A stretch of DNA of 64,000 bases from Lautropia mirabilis (GCF_900637555.1 NZ_LR134378.1:2118001-2182000); one strand, 5' to 3'; positions 24,139 to 33,957 are shown, counted from the stretch's first letter. Numbers and translations are program-made. The notes: generated from the sequence alone by a model not told the origin.

Positions 24139-25521
24139 ATGCAAGCCCCCCTGGCCCAGCGGGAAACCCGCCCGGAACCCGCTTCCGCCTTTCTGGATCC
24201 CTCCGCTTCGCCGCAGGGCGGACAGGAGGGCGGCACGCCGGTGCAGCCGGCCGTGACCGTCGCGCCCGGGGAGGGCACCACGGCGCCAGCAGCGCCCACC
24301 TCCGCGGCCAGGGCGCCCGCCGGGCCCGTCAATCTGCTCGGGCTCGATCGCCAGGGCTTCCTGGATTTCTGCGGGGGCATGGGCGAAAAGCCCTTCCGTG
24401 CCCACCAGCTCATGCGCTGGGTGCACCAGCGTGGCGTGGCCGACTGGTCAGCCATGACCGATCTGGCCCGCAGCTTCCGCGAGCGCCTTCAGGACAAGGC
24501 CCTGATCCAGGCGCCGTCGGTGCTGAAGGATCACACCGCCCCCGATGCCACACGCAAGTGGCTCTTCGACGTGGGGGCCGGCAATGCCGTCGAGGCCGTC
24601 TTCATCCCCGAAGCCCGTCGCGGCACGCTCTGCGTGTCCTCGCAGGCTGGGTGTGCGGTCAACTGCAGCTTCTGCTCCACCGGCAAGCAGGGCTTCTCGC
24701 GCAACCTCAACACGGCCGAGATCCTCGGTCAGATCTGGCTGGCCAACCAGCTCTTGCGCCAGCCCGGTGCGCAGCCCCGCTGGGGCGGCGCCGACGACAT
24801 GGCCCAGCTCGACGAGGACGTCGACGATGCCGGCGCGCTGCGCCCCATCAGCAACATCGTCTTCATGGGCATGGGCGAGCCGCTGCTGAACTACAACGCG
24901 CTGCTGCCCGCCCTGCGGGCGTTGCTGGACGACCACGGTTACGGGCTTTCACGCCGCCGGGTCACGGTTTCCACCTCCGGTGTGGTGCCGCTGATCGACC
25001 GTCTGTCGGAAGACTGCCCGGTGGCACTGGCAGTTTCGCTGCATGCCAGCAACGATACGCTGCGCGACCAGCTTGTGCCGCTCAATCGCAAGTATCCTCT
25101 GAAGGAATTGCTGGCTGCCTGCCAGCGGTACCTGAAGGTGGCGCCGCGGGATTTCATCACCTTCGAATACGTGATGCTCAAGGACATCAACGATTCGGTG
25201 GCGCATGCCCGGGAACTGGCGGCGCTGGTGGCTGATGTACCCTGCAAGTTCAACCTGATTCCGTTCAACCCGTTCCCGAACTCCGGGCTGTCGCGGTCTT
25301 CCGACCGGACCATCCGCCAGTTCGGTGATGTGCTGCTGAGGGCAGGCATCGTCACCACGGTGCGACGCACGCGTGGCGACGAGATCGATGCCGCCTGCGG
25401 GCAGCTGGCAGGCGAAGTGGTCGACCGCACGCGGCTGCGCGAGCGCACGGTGCAGTTCCACCGGCCTGCAGCACGTCAGGGCGGGCGGCCTGGCGGAAAC
25501 GGGCAGCCGGCACGGGCCTGA
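24139..25521 (+). CDS. rlmN: Dual-specificity 23S rRNA/tRNA adenine-C2 methyltransferase RlmN
   Basis: A 460-residue radical-SAM enzyme that methylates A2503 of 23S rRNA and A37 of some tRNAs. The cluster motif is CAVNCSFC (Cys172, Cys176, Cys179); [22 protein letters not shown] and the C-terminal [17 protein letters not shown] carry the other family signatures, the last with the cysteine that forms the methyl-carrier intermediate partner. Two features lengthen it over the usual 360–385 residues: an Ala/Pro-rich N-terminal extension of about 65 residues before [10 protein letters not shown], and an insert of about 25 residues after the cluster ([17 protein letters not shown]). AGGAG precedes ATG 24139. 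Confidence 0.95.
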   Translation: MQAPLAQRETRPEPASAFLDPSASPQGGQEGGTPVQPAVTVAPGEGTTAPAAPTSAARAPAGPVNLLGLDRQGFLDFCGGMGEKPFRAHQLMRWVHQRGVADWSAMTDLARSFRERLQDKALIQAPSVLKDHTAPDATRKWLFDVGAGNAVEAVFIPEARRGTLCVSSQAGCAVNCSFCSTGKQGFSRNLNTAEILGQIWLANQLLRQPGAQPRWGGADDMAQLDEDVDDAGALRPISNIVFMGMGEPLLNYNALLPALRALLDDHGYGLSRRRVTVSTSGVVPLIDRLSEDCPVALAVSLHASNDTLRDQLVPLNRKYPLKELLAACQRYLKVAPRDFITFEYVMLKDINDSVAHARELAALVADVPCKFNLIPFNPFPNSGLSRSSDRTIRQFGDVLLRAGIVTTVRRTRGDEIDAACGQLAGEVVDRTRLRERTVQFHRPAARQGGRPGGNGQPARA

Positions 25522-25674
25522 ACGCGGTCGTGACTGCTGCTCGGGTCAGGGCAGGCTGCTGGGCCGGAGCTCGACGGTCCGGGCCGGGCGTCGTGTGCCG
25601 GCCGGCTTGAGGGCCTGGACCAGGTGCGCAGGGTGCAGCGGCAGGACGCAACGAAATTTTTCTCGGATAGGACC

Positions 25675-26670
25675 ATGAAGCAACAAGCACAATCGATCGG
25701 AACCGACAACCTGGCCGGAACGGGCATGGCAGCCGCCCGCACGATGACCACGATGCGCGTTCGACGTGCCCTGGCGGGTCGCAAGGTGGCCCTGGTGCTG
25801 GCTCTGGGCCTGGGTCTGGCCGGATGCGTCACCACCGAGACCGTCGACAACAAGGGCGGTGGCCGTCCTGCCGGCGGAACGGCGGCCGAAGGCGTCTCTT
25901 CGGTCAGCAGCCAGGTCTCGCCGGCCGAAGAGAAGCGCCGTCGTGCCCGCATCCGTCTGGAGCTGGCCGTCAACCACTACCAGGGCGGCAACATGCCGCT
26001 GGCGCTGCAGGAAATCGACCAGGCCATCCGGATCGACCCCGACTACGCAGCCGCTCATGGCATGCGCGGTCTGGTCTATGCGGCCATGAACGATTCCGAG
26101 AAGGCCGACGCCAACTTCCGTCAGGGCCTGAAGCTGTCGCCGAAGGATCCCGAGCTGAACAACAACTACGGCTGGTACCTGTGCCAGACGGGCCGTCAGC
26201 GTGAATCCATCCGTTACTTCGACGTGGCGGCTGCCGATCACGCCTACACCACGCCTGCCAAGCCGCTGCACAACGCCGGCATCTGCCTGATGCAGATGGG
26301 TGACGAGAGCGGCGCCGAGGGCTATCTGCTGCGCGCGTTCAAGGTGGATCCGTCCAACGCCGTGGCCATGTACAACCTGGCCGAGCTGTACCTGAAACGC
26401 GGCACCTACGATCGCGCCAAGTTCTATTCCGACCGCCTGCTGGCCACCTACCAGCCCACGGCCGAGACGCTGTGGCAAGGCATTCGCGTGGCTCGTCTGG
26501 GCAACAACACGGCCTATGCCCACCAGCTGATCGATCAGCTGCGCCGGCGCTACCCGCAGTCGCCCGAGGCAACGCGTCTGGGGCAGCAGGGGGGCGACAA
26601 CGAGCCGCAGACCTACCAGGGCGGGGCACCGTCCAGCAATGGCCCGCATGATCCCGAGAACGGGCAGTGA
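25675..26670 (+). CDS. pilF: Type IV pilus biogenesis lipoprotein PilF/PilW (TPR)
   Basis: A 331-residue lipoprotein with Cys51 after VLALGLGLAG as predicted lipid anchor, then about six TPR repeats (for example NHYQGGNMPLALQEIDQAIR and DYAAAHGMRGLVYAAMND). PilF is the pilotin that brings the PilQ secretin to the outer membrane. The pilF–rodZ–ispG–hisS neighbourhood supports the call. The N-terminus is longer than usual: ATG 25675 has AGGA near it, but internal ATGs at residues 18, 24 and 27 lie closer to the hydrophobic core. The tail after the last repeat is Gly/Gln/Asn-rich. Confidence 0.9.
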   Translation: MKQQAQSIGTDNLAGTGMAAARTMTTMRVRRALAGRKVALVLALGLGLAGCVTTETVDNKGGGRPAGGTAAEGVSSVSSQVSPAEEKRRRARIRLELAVNHYQGGNMPLALQEIDQAIRIDPDYAAAHGMRGLVYAAMNDSEKADANFRQGLKLSPKDPELNNNYGWYLCQTGRQRESIRYFDVAAADHAYTTPAKPLHNAGICLMQMGDESGAEGYLLRAFKVDPSNAVAMYNLAELYLKRGTYDRAKFYSDRLLATYQPTAETLWQGIRVARLGNNTAYAHQLIDQLRRRYPQSPEATRLGQQGGDNEPQTYQGGAPSSNGPHDPENGQ

Positions 26671-26671
26671 C

Positions 26672-27292
26672 ATGTCGGCCGAGCCGAGGATCGACGTGCC
26701 GGCGCCCGAGCGCGCCGGTCTGCCCCGTGTGACCCTTCCCGCTGATCTGCAGTCCGCCCGCGAGGCGCGCCGCTGGAGCCGGCTGGACGTGGCCCGTCTG
26801 ACCAAGTTCCAGGTGCGGCAGATTGCTGCACTGGAAGAAGGCCATTTTGACCAGTTGCCCGGCCGCGCCTTCGTGCGCGCAGCGTTGCGCAACTACGCCG
26901 CCGTGCTGGAGATGGATGCCACGCCGCTGCTGGCCACCATCGGCGGCCATGCCGAGCCGGCGCCGCTCACCGTGCGACTGCGTTATTCCGAGGCGGCCCT
27001 GCAGGCCGACATGGGCGCCGAGTACGAGCCCGCCAACCGCAGCCGCGCCAGCCGCTGGTTCTGGGGCATGGCCAGCCTGGCGGCCGTGGTGGCCCTGGGT
27101 GTCTGGTATGGCAGCATGGACAACGGGCACTGGCAGCCCCGCCAGTGGCTCGATGGCTTCATGTCGGCCGACAAGCCGGTAGAATCATCGCCTTCTGTGC
27201 GTCGCGCCTCCGGCAAGGTCACCGAGCCGGTCACCTGGAGCTGGGCGCCCGCAGAGCAGGCACCTGCCGCCGGTGCGGCAGGTTCGGAGTGA
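26672..27292 (+). CDS. RodZ-like helix-turn-helix membrane protein
   Basis: A 206-residue protein with an N-terminal cHTH domain (LQSAREARRWSRLDVARLTK … QIAALEEGHFDQLPGRAFVRAALRNYA, about residues 22–75), a juxtamembrane Arg/Ser segment, one membrane helix (WFWGMASLAAVVALGVWYG) and a short extracytoplasmic tail. This is the RodZ arrangement, which links MreB to the membrane in rod-shape control, but the periplasmic part is much reduced compared with the 337-residue E. coli protein. ATG 26672 lies two bases after the pilF stop, so the genes are coupled, and ispG follows 18 bases later. Confidence 0.85.
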   Translation: MSAEPRIDVPAPERAGLPRVTLPADLQSAREARRWSRLDVARLTKFQVRQIAALEEGHFDQLPGRAFVRAALRNYAAVLEMDATPLLATIGGHAEPAPLTVRLRYSEAALQADMGAEYEPANRSRASRWFWGMASLAAVVALGVWYGSMDNGHWQPRQWLDGFMSADKPVESSPSVRRASGKVTEPVTWSWAPAEQAPAAGAAGSE

Positions 27293-27310
27293 AGCTACCC
27301 AGACTGGAAG

Positions 27311-28603
27311 ATGACTGCACACGCAGGCGAAGAAAGGCCCTCGACCACCCATCCCGATCCCATGCCGGTAGGCCCCGGACAGCGCCGCCGCACCCGCCAG
27401 GTGGTGGTGCGCTGGGATGACAACCAGGTCCTGATCGGCAGCGACGGACCGGTGGTCGTGCAGTCGATGACCAACACCGACACCGCCGAGGCCATCGCCA
27501 CGGCCATCCAGACCCGCGCGCTGGCCAAGGCCGGCTCCGAGCTGGTCCGCATCACCGTCAACACCCCGGCCGCCGCAGCCGAAGTCCCCGCCATCCGCGA
27601 ACAGCTCGATCGCATGGGCTGCAAGGTGCCGCTGGTGGGCGACTTCCACTACAACGGCCACAAGCTGCTGCACGACTTCCCCGAGTGCGCTGAGGCACTG
27701 TCCAAGTACCGCATCAACCCGGGCAACGTGGGCAGCAGCGCCAAGCGTGACGACAACTACCGCGCCATGGTCGAGGCCGCCTGCCGTCACGGCAAACCGG
27801 TGCGCATCGGCGTCAACTGGGGCTCGCTTGACCAGTCCGTGCTGGCGCGCCTGATGGACGCCAACTCGGCCCGCGCCCAGCCCTGGGACGCCCAGGCCGT
27901 TATGCGCGAGGCGCTTGTCACCTCTGCCATCGAAAGCGCCCAGGAGGCCGAACGCATCGGCCTTCCCGGCGACGCCATCGTGCTGTCGGCCAAGGTCTCC
28001 AACGTGCAGGACGTGGTGGCCGTCTATACCGAACTGGCCCGCCGCTGCGACTACCCGCTGCACGTCGGCCTGACCGAAGCCGGCATGGGCAGCAAGGGCA
28101 TCGTGGCCTCTTCCGCCGCGCTGTCGCTGCTGCTGCAGCAGGGCATCGGCGACACCATCCGCATCTCGCTCACGCCTGAGCCGGGCGGCGACCGCAGCAA
28201 GGAAGTGGTGGTCGCACAGGAGATCCTGCAGTCGCTGGGCCTGCGCTCGTTTGCCCCCATGGTGGTGGCCTGCCCGGGCTGCGGCCGCACCAGCAGCACA
28301 TTCTTCCAGGAACTGGCCGACCGCATCCAGCGCTACCTGCGCGAGCAGATGCCGGTCTGGAGCACGCAGTATCCGGGCGTGGAGAACATGAACGTGGCCG
28401 TCATGGGCTGCATCGTCAACGGCCCGGGCGAGTCCAAGCACGCCGACATCGGCATCTCGTTGCCTGGTGCCGACGAGTCCCCGGTGGCGCCGGTCTACAT
28501 CGACGGCGAGCGCACCGTGACCCTGAAGGGCGACCACATCGCCGAAGAGTTCCAGGCCATCGTCGAGAACTACGTCGAGCGCCGCTACGGCGCCAAGGCA
28601 TAA
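27311..28603 (+). CDS. ispG: 4-hydroxy-3-methylbut-2-enyl-diphosphate synthase (IspG/GcpE)
   Basis: A 430-residue [4Fe-4S] enzyme of the non-mevalonate isoprenoid pathway; it converts MEcPP to HMBPP. The N-terminal TIM-barrel part starts [12 protein letters not shown] and contains [15 protein letters not shown] and YRINPGNVG; the C-terminal cluster domain has [15 protein letters not shown] and [21 protein letters not shown] with the three cysteine ligands. The insertion typical of proteobacterial IspG is short. The first 15 residues before [11 protein letters not shown] are variable, and ATG 27362 is an alternative start. It lies between the rodZ-like gene and hisS. Confidence 0.97.
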   Translation: MTAHAGEERPSTTHPDPMPVGPGQRRRTRQVVVRWDDNQVLIGSDGPVVVQSMTNTDTAEAIATAIQTRALAKAGSELVRITVNTPAAAAEVPAIREQLDRMGCKVPLVGDFHYNGHKLLHDFPECAEALSKYRINPGNVGSSAKRDDNYRAMVEAACRHGKPVRIGVNWGSLDQSVLARLMDANSARAQPWDAQAVMREALVTSAIESAQEAERIGLPGDAIVLSAKVSNVQDVVAVYTELARRCDYPLHVGLTEAGMGSKGIVASSAALSLLLQQGIGDTIRISLTPEPGGDRSKEVVVAQEILQSLGLRSFAPMVVACPGCGRTSSTFFQELADRIQRYLREQMPVWSTQYPGVENMNVAVMGCIVNGPGESKHADIGISLPGADESPVAPVYIDGERTVTLKGDHIAEEFQAIVENYVERRYGAKA

Positions 28604-28755
28604 GCGCTTTCCGGGGAGTAGGGCGTCTTCCATCGAAGTCTTCCTCCAGCAATCGCAGCGCTTCGGGGTGGGGTGCCTCCACAGGCGCTCTGGAAGCGAA
28701 GCGGACAGCATGAGCCGAGGAAGGCACCCCGCCCCGGAGCGCCGCTCAGCGGAGT

Positions 28756-28805
28756 CGTCCTGCAAAAAGCACGGTCCCCCACCGAAGCCGTCCTGCAAAA
28801 AGCAC
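28756..28805. repeat. Two 17-base direct repeats with 33-base period
   Basis: CGTCCTGCAAAAAGCAC is repeated exactly at 28756–28772 and 28789–28805. Flanking bases (CCCCC after each, GAAGC before the second and the third partial copy) are also similar, which suggests duplicated units of 33 bases. Confidence 0.85.
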
Positions 28806-28843
28806 ACCCCCGCGACGAAGCCGTCTTCCCCGGCATTCTCCGC

Positions 28844-28849
28844 TAGAAT
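28844..28849 (+). promoter_or_regulatory. Possible -10 element (TAGAAT) of hisS
   Basis: The hexamer TAGAAT stands 71 bases before the hisS start, directly after the repeat region. It is identical to hexamers before dusA, surE and the cobalamin riboswitch. Confidence 0.4.
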
Positions 28850-28920
28850 GTCGAGCTTGCCTTGCATTTCCACACTGACAAGCCGCGCAACCCTTGCGCG
28901 CAGGAACCCGCACAACCCCT

Positions 28921-30225
28921 ATGGCAGCTCAAAAACTCGCCGGCGTCAAAGGCATGAACGACCTGCTGCCGCAGACCTCGGCGCGCTGGCAGCGCTTCGA
29001 GGAAATCGTCGCCTCCTGGGCGCGCAGCTATGGCTACAGCCAGATCCGCACGCCCATCGTCGAACCCACCCCCCTGTTCGCCCGGGGCCTGGGCACCGTC
29101 ACCGACATCGTCGAAAAGGAGATGTACTCCTTCCGCGATGCCCTCAACGGTGAGGAACTCACCCTGCGTCCCGAAGGCACCGCCGGCGTGGTGCGTGCCG
29201 TCATCGAGCACAACCTGCTCTATGATGGTCCGCGGCGCCTCTGGTACCTGGGGCCCATGTTCCGGCACGAGCGCCCCCAGCGCGGCCGCTATCGCCAGTT
29301 CCATCAGGTGGGCGTCGAGGCACTGGGCTATGGCGGCCCCGAAGTCGATGCCGAAGTCATCGCCATGGGCCAGCGTCTCTGGGATGACCTGGGTATCGAA
29401 GGGCTGCAGCTGCAGATCAACTCCATTGGCGATGCGCCCGAGCGCGCCCGCCATCGTCAGGACCTGATCGACCACTTCGAGAAGCATGCCGAACTGCTGG
29501 ACGAGGAGGCCAAACGACGGCTGCACGCCAACCCGCTGCGCATTCTCGACAGCAAGAACCCGGCCATGCAGGAGATCATCGAGCAGGCGCCGCGCCTGAT
29601 CGACTACCTGGAAGGCCCGTCGCGCGAGCATTTCGAGCAGCTGCGCGGCTATCTGGCGCGGCTGGGCATCGAGGCCACGCTGAATCCGCGTCTCGTGCGC
29701 GGCATGGACTACTACAACCGCACCGTCTTCGAGTGGGTCACCGATCGGCTGGGCGCGCAGGCCACGGTCTGTGGCGGCGGTCGCTACGATGCGCTCATCG
29801 AGATGCTGGGCGGCAAGCCGGCCCCTGCCTGCGGCTTTGCCATCGGGGTCGAGCGTCTGCTGGATCTGGTCGAGCAGGCCGGCGGCCTGGGCGAGGGTGA
29901 TGCGCCCGACGTCTACCTCATCAGCAGCGGCGACGGCACGATGGCGGCTGCGCTGCACACGGCCGAGGCGCTGCGTGCCCGGGGCATCGAGGTGCTGATG
30001 CACGCCGGCGGCGGCAGCTTCAAGTCGCAGTTCAAGCGGGCCGGGGCCAGCGGGGCCCACCTGGCGCTGGTCATCGGCGAAGACGAGCTGAAGGCCGGCG
30101 AGGCAACCCTGAAATGGCTGCGCGAGGGCGAAGCCGGGCAGGGCGGCCGGCAGGTGCGCATCCGTCTCGACGACGCGCCCGAGGCCGTGGGTCGTGCCCT
30201 GCTGGGCCAGACCGACGAGGACTGA
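28921..30225 (+). CDS. hisS: Histidyl-tRNA synthetase
   Basis: A 434-residue class II aminoacyl-tRNA synthetase. Motif 2 ([20 protein letters not shown]), the histidine-specific loop [16 protein letters not shown] and motif 3 ([14 protein letters not shown] … [10 protein letters not shown]) are intact, followed by the C-terminal anticodon-binding domain ([18 protein letters not shown]). The N-terminal [13 protein letters not shown] is the usual start of bacterial HisRS. ATG 28921 is chosen for that reason. It heads the hisS–yfgM–bamB–der run. A HisRS-like regulator, HisZ, is encoded separately later in the window. Confidence 0.98.
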   Translation: MAAQKLAGVKGMNDLLPQTSARWQRFEEIVASWARSYGYSQIRTPIVEPTPLFARGLGTVTDIVEKEMYSFRDALNGEELTLRPEGTAGVVRAVIEHNLLYDGPRRLWYLGPMFRHERPQRGRYRQFHQVGVEALGYGGPEVDAEVIAMGQRLWDDLGIEGLQLQINSIGDAPERARHRQDLIDHFEKHAELLDEEAKRRLHANPLRILDSKNPAMQEIIEQAPRLIDYLEGPSREHFEQLRGYLARLGIEATLNPRLVRGMDYYNRTVFEWVTDRLGAQATVCGGGRYDALIEMLGGKPAPACGFAIGVERLLDLVEQAGGLGEGDAPDVYLISSGDGTMAAALHTAEALRARGIEVLMHAGGGSFKSQFKRAGASGAHLALVIGEDELKAGEATLKWLREGEAGQGGRQVRIRLDDAPEAVGRALLGQTDED

Positions 30226-30282
30226 GCGGCGGCTGCGACACGGCGCCGCCCACCTTACATCGAACAGAAACAGGAAGATCTC

Positions 30283-30924
30283 ATGGCATACAACCTTCAG
30301 GATCAGGAACAGATCGACGAACTGAAGGCGTTCTGGGCCAACAACGGCAACCGTCTGATGTGGCTGGCCGTCATCGCGCTGGCGGTCTTTGCCGGCTGGC
30401 GTGCCTGGAACTGGTACCACGACAGCCAGGCCCAGGATGCTGCCCGCGAGTACGCTGGCCTGCTGTCGGCGGCCGACTCCGGCAAGATCGAGCAGGTCCG
30501 CGAGCGCTATGACGCCATCCAGAAAGGCTATGGCAGCAGCGTCTATGCCGGCATGGCCGGTCTGCGCGCGGCCGAGGCCTTTGCCAAGGCCAATCAGCCC
30601 GATGCCGCCGTGGCTGCGCTGGAAAGCGTCATGAAGAACAGCACCGAGCCGGGCTTCAAGCCGATTGCCGGCGTGCGCCTGGCGGGTCTGCTGCTCGACC
30701 AGAAGAAGTACGACGAAGCGACCAAGGCCATCGACTCCGGCAATATCGGCCCCGTCTCGGGCGAGATGGCGGCCAGCGTGGCCGATCGCCGCGGCGACAT
30801 CCTGGCGGCCCAGGGCAAGGCGTCCGACGCCAAGGCGGCCTGGGAAGAGGCGCTGAAACTGCTGCCCCGGCACAACCAGCTGCGCTCGCTGGTGCAGTAC
30901 AAGCTCGACGCGGTGACTGACTGA
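30283..30924 (+). CDS. yfgM: YfgM family periplasmic chaperone-like TPR protein
   Basis: A 213-residue single-pass membrane protein. A short cytoplasmic start (YNLQDQEQIDELKAFWANNGN) precedes one membrane helix (LMWLAVIALAVFAGWRAW), then a TPR-like periplasmic domain of about 165 residues with ANQPDAAVAALESVM and LAGLLLDQKKYDEA. YfgM associates with the SecYEG translocon and PpiD in E. coli. The gene sits between hisS and bamB as in most proteobacteria, and its stop overlaps the bamB start (TGATG). AGGAAG precedes the ATG. Confidence 0.93.
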   Translation: MAYNLQDQEQIDELKAFWANNGNRLMWLAVIALAVFAGWRAWNWYHDSQAQDAAREYAGLLSAADSGKIEQVRERYDAIQKGYGSSVYAGMAGLRAAEAFAKANQPDAAVAALESVMKNSTEPGFKPIAGVRLAGLLLDQKKYDEATKAIDSGNIGPVSGEMAASVADRRGDILAAQGKASDAKAAWEEALKLLPRHNQLRSLVQYKLDAVTD

Positions 30925-32210
30925 TGCGGGGCGCACGCACTTCGTTCCCGTTTCCTTCGTTCCTGTCCGCCCATGCGGACGGGGCTTCCCGGGCTCGCGG
31001 CGACATGTCCGCTGAAGGCGTGGCCTCGGCATCGTCCGTGTCCGCCAAGGCGCCTGGGCTGATCCAGCCATCGCGTCGTCGGCTGCTGGGCTCGCTGGCC
31101 ATGGGGGCAGCACTGCTGCCGCTGTCGGCCTGCTCGATGTTCGGTGACGATGCCGCCGAGCCGCCGCCGTACCCGGTGCCCAGACTGGGTGACGAGAAGG
31201 GCATGCGCCTTCTGTGGAAGAACACCGGCGGTAGCGATGCCCTGGTGGGCTTTCAGCCTGCCATCAGCGGCAACAGCCTGTGGGTGGTCGATCAGAAAGG
31301 CCGCGTGCGGCGCCTGTCTCGCAAGGACGGTCGGGTCGAGCATGAATTCAAGGCCGGCAAGGCCATTGCCGGTCTGGCTGCCGACGACGAACTGGTCGTG
31401 CTGGTCAGCCGTGACGGTACCGTGAAGGCTCTGTCCCCGAAGGGCGAACAGCGCTGGGAAGCACGCCTGGACAGCGAGGTGGCCACCGCGCCCGTGCTGG
31501 CCGATTCGGCCGTGCTCGTGCGCACCATCGAGGGGCGGGTGCTGGCGCTGGAGCGCAGTGGCGGTTCCACGCGCTGGAGCTGGAAGGCGCCCACCGCACT
31601 GCTGAACCTCTGGCAGAGTTCGCCCATGGTGACGGACGTGGATACCGTCTACGTGGGGTTGCCCAATGCCAAGCTGGTGGCGCTGGATCTGCGCTTTGGC
31701 GTGCCCCGCTGGGATGTGGCCATTGCCTCGTCGCTGGGGGCCACCGAGCTGGAGCGCCTCATCGACATCGTGGGTGCGCCGGTGCTGATGGGCACCGACC
31801 TGTGTGCCGTGGCCTATCAGGGCCGCGTGGCCTGCGTGCGCACGACCGACGGCGAGCTGGCCTGGAGTCGGGCGCTCAGCTCCTCCGTCGGCATCGCGGC
31901 CGACGACCGGGATCTGGTGATCGTCGATGCTTCCGAGGTCATCCAGCTGCTGCGCCCGGGTGGCGGTACGGTCTGGCGGCAGGACGGCTATGTGCGCCGC
32001 GGGGTCTCCGCCCCCGTCATCGTGCCCGACAAGCGCCTGCTCTTTGGCGACCGCTTCGGCAACCTGTCGCTGCTGTCGATGAACGACGGCCAGACGCTTG
32101 CACGCATCGAGATCGACGATTCGGCCCTGGCCACGCCGCCGCTGCTGGCGGGTGACGAGGCCTATGTGCAAACCCAGGAAGGAACGATCGCGGCCATCGC
32201 GCTGCGCTGA
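30924..32210 (+). CDS. bamB: Outer membrane assembly factor BamB
   Basis: A 428-residue lipoprotein with an eight-bladed PQQ-type beta-propeller, part of the BAM complex that inserts outer-membrane proteins. Propeller repeats are visible as ALVGFQPAISGNSLWVVDQKG, ELVVLVSRDGTVKAL and GRVACVRTTDGELAWSRAL. The lipidated cysteine would be Cys70, after a signal that begins SRRRLLGSLAMG. The 47 residues before that signal are unusual: the true start may be ATG 31005 (residue 28), although ATG 30924 overlaps the yfgM stop. The twin arginine at the front of the signal might direct it to Tat, but Sec is the normal route for BamB. der follows two bases after the stop. Confidence 0.95.
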   Translation: MRGARTSFPFPSFLSAHADGASRARGDMSAEGVASASSVSAKAPGLIQPSRRRLLGSLAMGAALLPLSACSMFGDDAAEPPPYPVPRLGDEKGMRLLWKNTGGSDALVGFQPAISGNSLWVVDQKGRVRRLSRKDGRVEHEFKAGKAIAGLAADDELVVLVSRDGTVKALSPKGEQRWEARLDSEVATAPVLADSAVLVRTIEGRVLALERSGGSTRWSWKAPTALLNLWQSSPMVTDVDTVYVGLPNAKLVALDLRFGVPRWDVAIASSLGATELERLIDIVGAPVLMGTDLCAVAYQGRVACVRTTDGELAWSRALSSSVGIAADDRDLVIVDASEVIQLLRPGGGTVWRQDGYVRRGVSAPVIVPDKRLLFGDRFGNLSLLSMNDGQTLARIEIDDSALATPPLLAGDEAYVQTQEGTIAAIALR

Positions 32211-32212
32211 CC

Positions 32213-33727
32213 ATGAATCCATCTGTACCGGTTATTGCGCTGGTGGGGCGGCCCAACGTGGGCAAGTCCACCCTGTTCAACCGCCTGACGCGCTCGCGCG
32301 ACGCCCTGGTGGCCAACATCCCGGGTCTCACCCGTGACCGGCACTATGGCTCGGCCACGCTCGACGGCCAGCGTGTCGTGCTGATCGACACCGGTGGCTT
32401 CGAGCCCGTGGCCGCCACCGGCGTGGCCGAACAGATGGCTCGCCAGACCCGCCAGGCCGTCATCGAGGCCGACGTGGTCGTCTTCGTGGTCGACGGCCGT
32501 CAGGGCCTGCTGGCCCGTGACGAGGAGATCGCCCAGGAGCTGCGCCGCACGGCCCGCAAGGTGGTGCTGGCCGTCAACAAGTGCGAGGGCATCTCGCGCC
32601 CGGTGGCTGCCGCCGAGTTCCATGCGCTGGGGCTGGGCGTGCCCATGCCCATTTCCGCCACTCATGGTGACGGCGTGCACGCGCTGATGGAGGAATGCCT
32701 GGAGGACTGGCGCGCCGAGCGCGAACGCCTGCTGGCCGAGGCTGCCGAAGCGGATGCCGGCATGGCTGATGAGGCTGAAGGTCCCGCGGATGCGGCCGCT
32801 GACGACGCGGGAGCACACGGCGAGGCCGACCAGGACGGACGCCCGGCAAACGGTAAACGTGCGGGAGAGGCTGCCGAGGGGGCTGCCGGCAAGGGCGACG
32901 CCGAGGCCGACGAGCGCAAGCCCGTCCGCGTGGCCGTGGTCGGTCGTCCCAATGGCGGCAAGTCCACGCTGATCAACGCGCTGCTGGGCGAGGAACGCCT
33001 CATCGCCTTCAATCAGCCCGGCACCACGCGGGATTCGATCACCGTCGATTTCCGCTATCGCAACCGCGACTACCAGCTCATCGACACCGCCGGCCTGCGT
33101 CGCCGGGGCAAGGTGCATGAGACCGTCGAGAAGTTCTCGGTGGTCAAGACGCTTCAGGCCATCGAGGACTGCAACGTGGCCGTGCTGATGATCGATGCGG
33201 CCGACGGCATCTCCGAGCAGGATAGTGCCATTGCCGGCTACATCCTGGAAGCGGGCAGGGCACTGGTCATCGCGCTGAACAAGTGGGATGCCGTGCCGGC
33301 CGATGAGCGCCGCAACGTCCTGCAGGAATGCCAGCGACGCCTGTACTTCCTGGACTGGGCGCCGATGCTCACCATCTCGGCACTGAAGAACCGCGCGCTG
33401 GACAAGCTGATGAAGGCCGTGGACGAGGCCCGTGCCGCCGCTACCCGCAAGCTGTCCACGCCCAAGCTCACCCGCATGCTGCATGCGGCCGTGCTGCATC
33501 AGCAGCCGCCGCGCAACGGCCCGTTCCGGCCCAAGCTGCGCTATGCGCACCAGGGGGGACAGAACCCGCCCGTCATCGTCGTCCACGGCAGCTCGCTCGA
33601 CAAGGTGGGCGACAGCTACCGACGCTTCCTGGAAGGCTGGTTCCGCGAGCGTCTGGCGCTGCAGGGCACGCCGCTGCGCATCGAGTTCCGCACGGGCGCC
33701 AACCCCTACGCCAACCGGGGGAAGTAA
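32213..33727 (+). CDS. der: Ribosome-associated GTPase Der (EngA)
   Basis: A 504-residue protein with two tandem GTPase domains and a C-terminal KH-like domain; it acts in 50S subunit maturation. G1 of the first domain is GRPNVGKST (residues 10–18), with DTGGF and NKCEG following; G1 of the second is GRPNGGKST (residues 244–252), where the usual valine is a glycine, with DTAGL and NKWD following. The linker between domains (about residues 176–236) is a 60-residue Ala/Asp/Glu/Gly-rich insert, longer than usual. The gene follows bamB at two bases. The KH-like end reads LRYAHQGGQNPPVIVVHG. Confidence 0.96.
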   Translation: MNPSVPVIALVGRPNVGKSTLFNRLTRSRDALVANIPGLTRDRHYGSATLDGQRVVLIDTGGFEPVAATGVAEQMARQTRQAVIEADVVVFVVDGRQGLLARDEEIAQELRRTARKVVLAVNKCEGISRPVAAAEFHALGLGVPMPISATHGDGVHALMEECLEDWRAERERLLAEAAEADAGMADEAEGPADAAADDAGAHGEADQDGRPANGKRAGEAAEGAAGKGDAEADERKPVRVAVVGRPNGGKSTLINALLGEERLIAFNQPGTTRDSITVDFRYRNRDYQLIDTAGLRRRGKVHETVEKFSVVKTLQAIEDCNVAVLMIDAADGISEQDSAIAGYILEAGRALVIALNKWDAVPADERRNVLQECQRRLYFLDWAPMLTISALKNRALDKLMKAVDEARAAATRKLSTPKLTRMLHAAVLHQQPPRNGPFRPKLRYAHQGGQNPPVIVVHGSSLDKVGDSYRRFLEGWFRERLALQGTPLRIEFRTGANPYANRGK

Positions 33728-33742
33728 GCCAGGTGAGGAGAT

Positions 33743-33764
33743 AACGGCGAAACTTCTCGCCGTT
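33743..33764. other. Hairpin after der
   Basis: AACGGCGA (33743–33750) and TCGCCGTT (33757–33764) form a perfect eight-base stem with a six-base loop 15 bases after the der stop. No T run follows, so it may be a processing or pausing site more than an intrinsic terminator. Confidence 0.5.
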
Positions 33765-33957
33765 CATCGGCCCGAACGTGTGCCGTTGTCAACGGTAGGG
33801 CTGGAAAAATGCGTAAAGCGCCCATATAGGTTAAAGTGCAATCAGGAGCGCCCGGGCCGCATGGCTCGGGCTGTCCGGGCGTGTCGTGGTCTTCGCATGG
33901 CCCAGACCAGCCGCATCCCGGACTGCACCCTGAATTTCAGTATCTCTCAGAAGAACC

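Larger units (their letters stand above)
28604..28920. other. Intergenic region with imperfect 33-base repeats before hisS
   Basis: A 317-base gap that contains no convincing gene. CGTCCTGCAAAAAGCAC occurs twice, 33 bases apart (28756–28772 and 28789–28805), and GAAGCCGTC recurs near 28817 as the beginning of a third partial unit. A TAGAAT hexamer at 28844–28849 may be the -10 box of the hisS transcript; no -35 is obvious. Confidence 0.6.

Noticed and set aside
28668-29153. A 161-codon plus-strand frame covering the ispG–hisS gap
   Set aside because: It overlaps the start of hisS in another frame and its Ser/Lys/Pro repeats follow from the 33-base DNA repeats; I treat the region as intergenic.
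28843-31113. A 756-codon open frame opposite hisS and yfgM
   Set aside because: Antisense shadow of hisS, yfgM and the start of bamB without protein-like composition.
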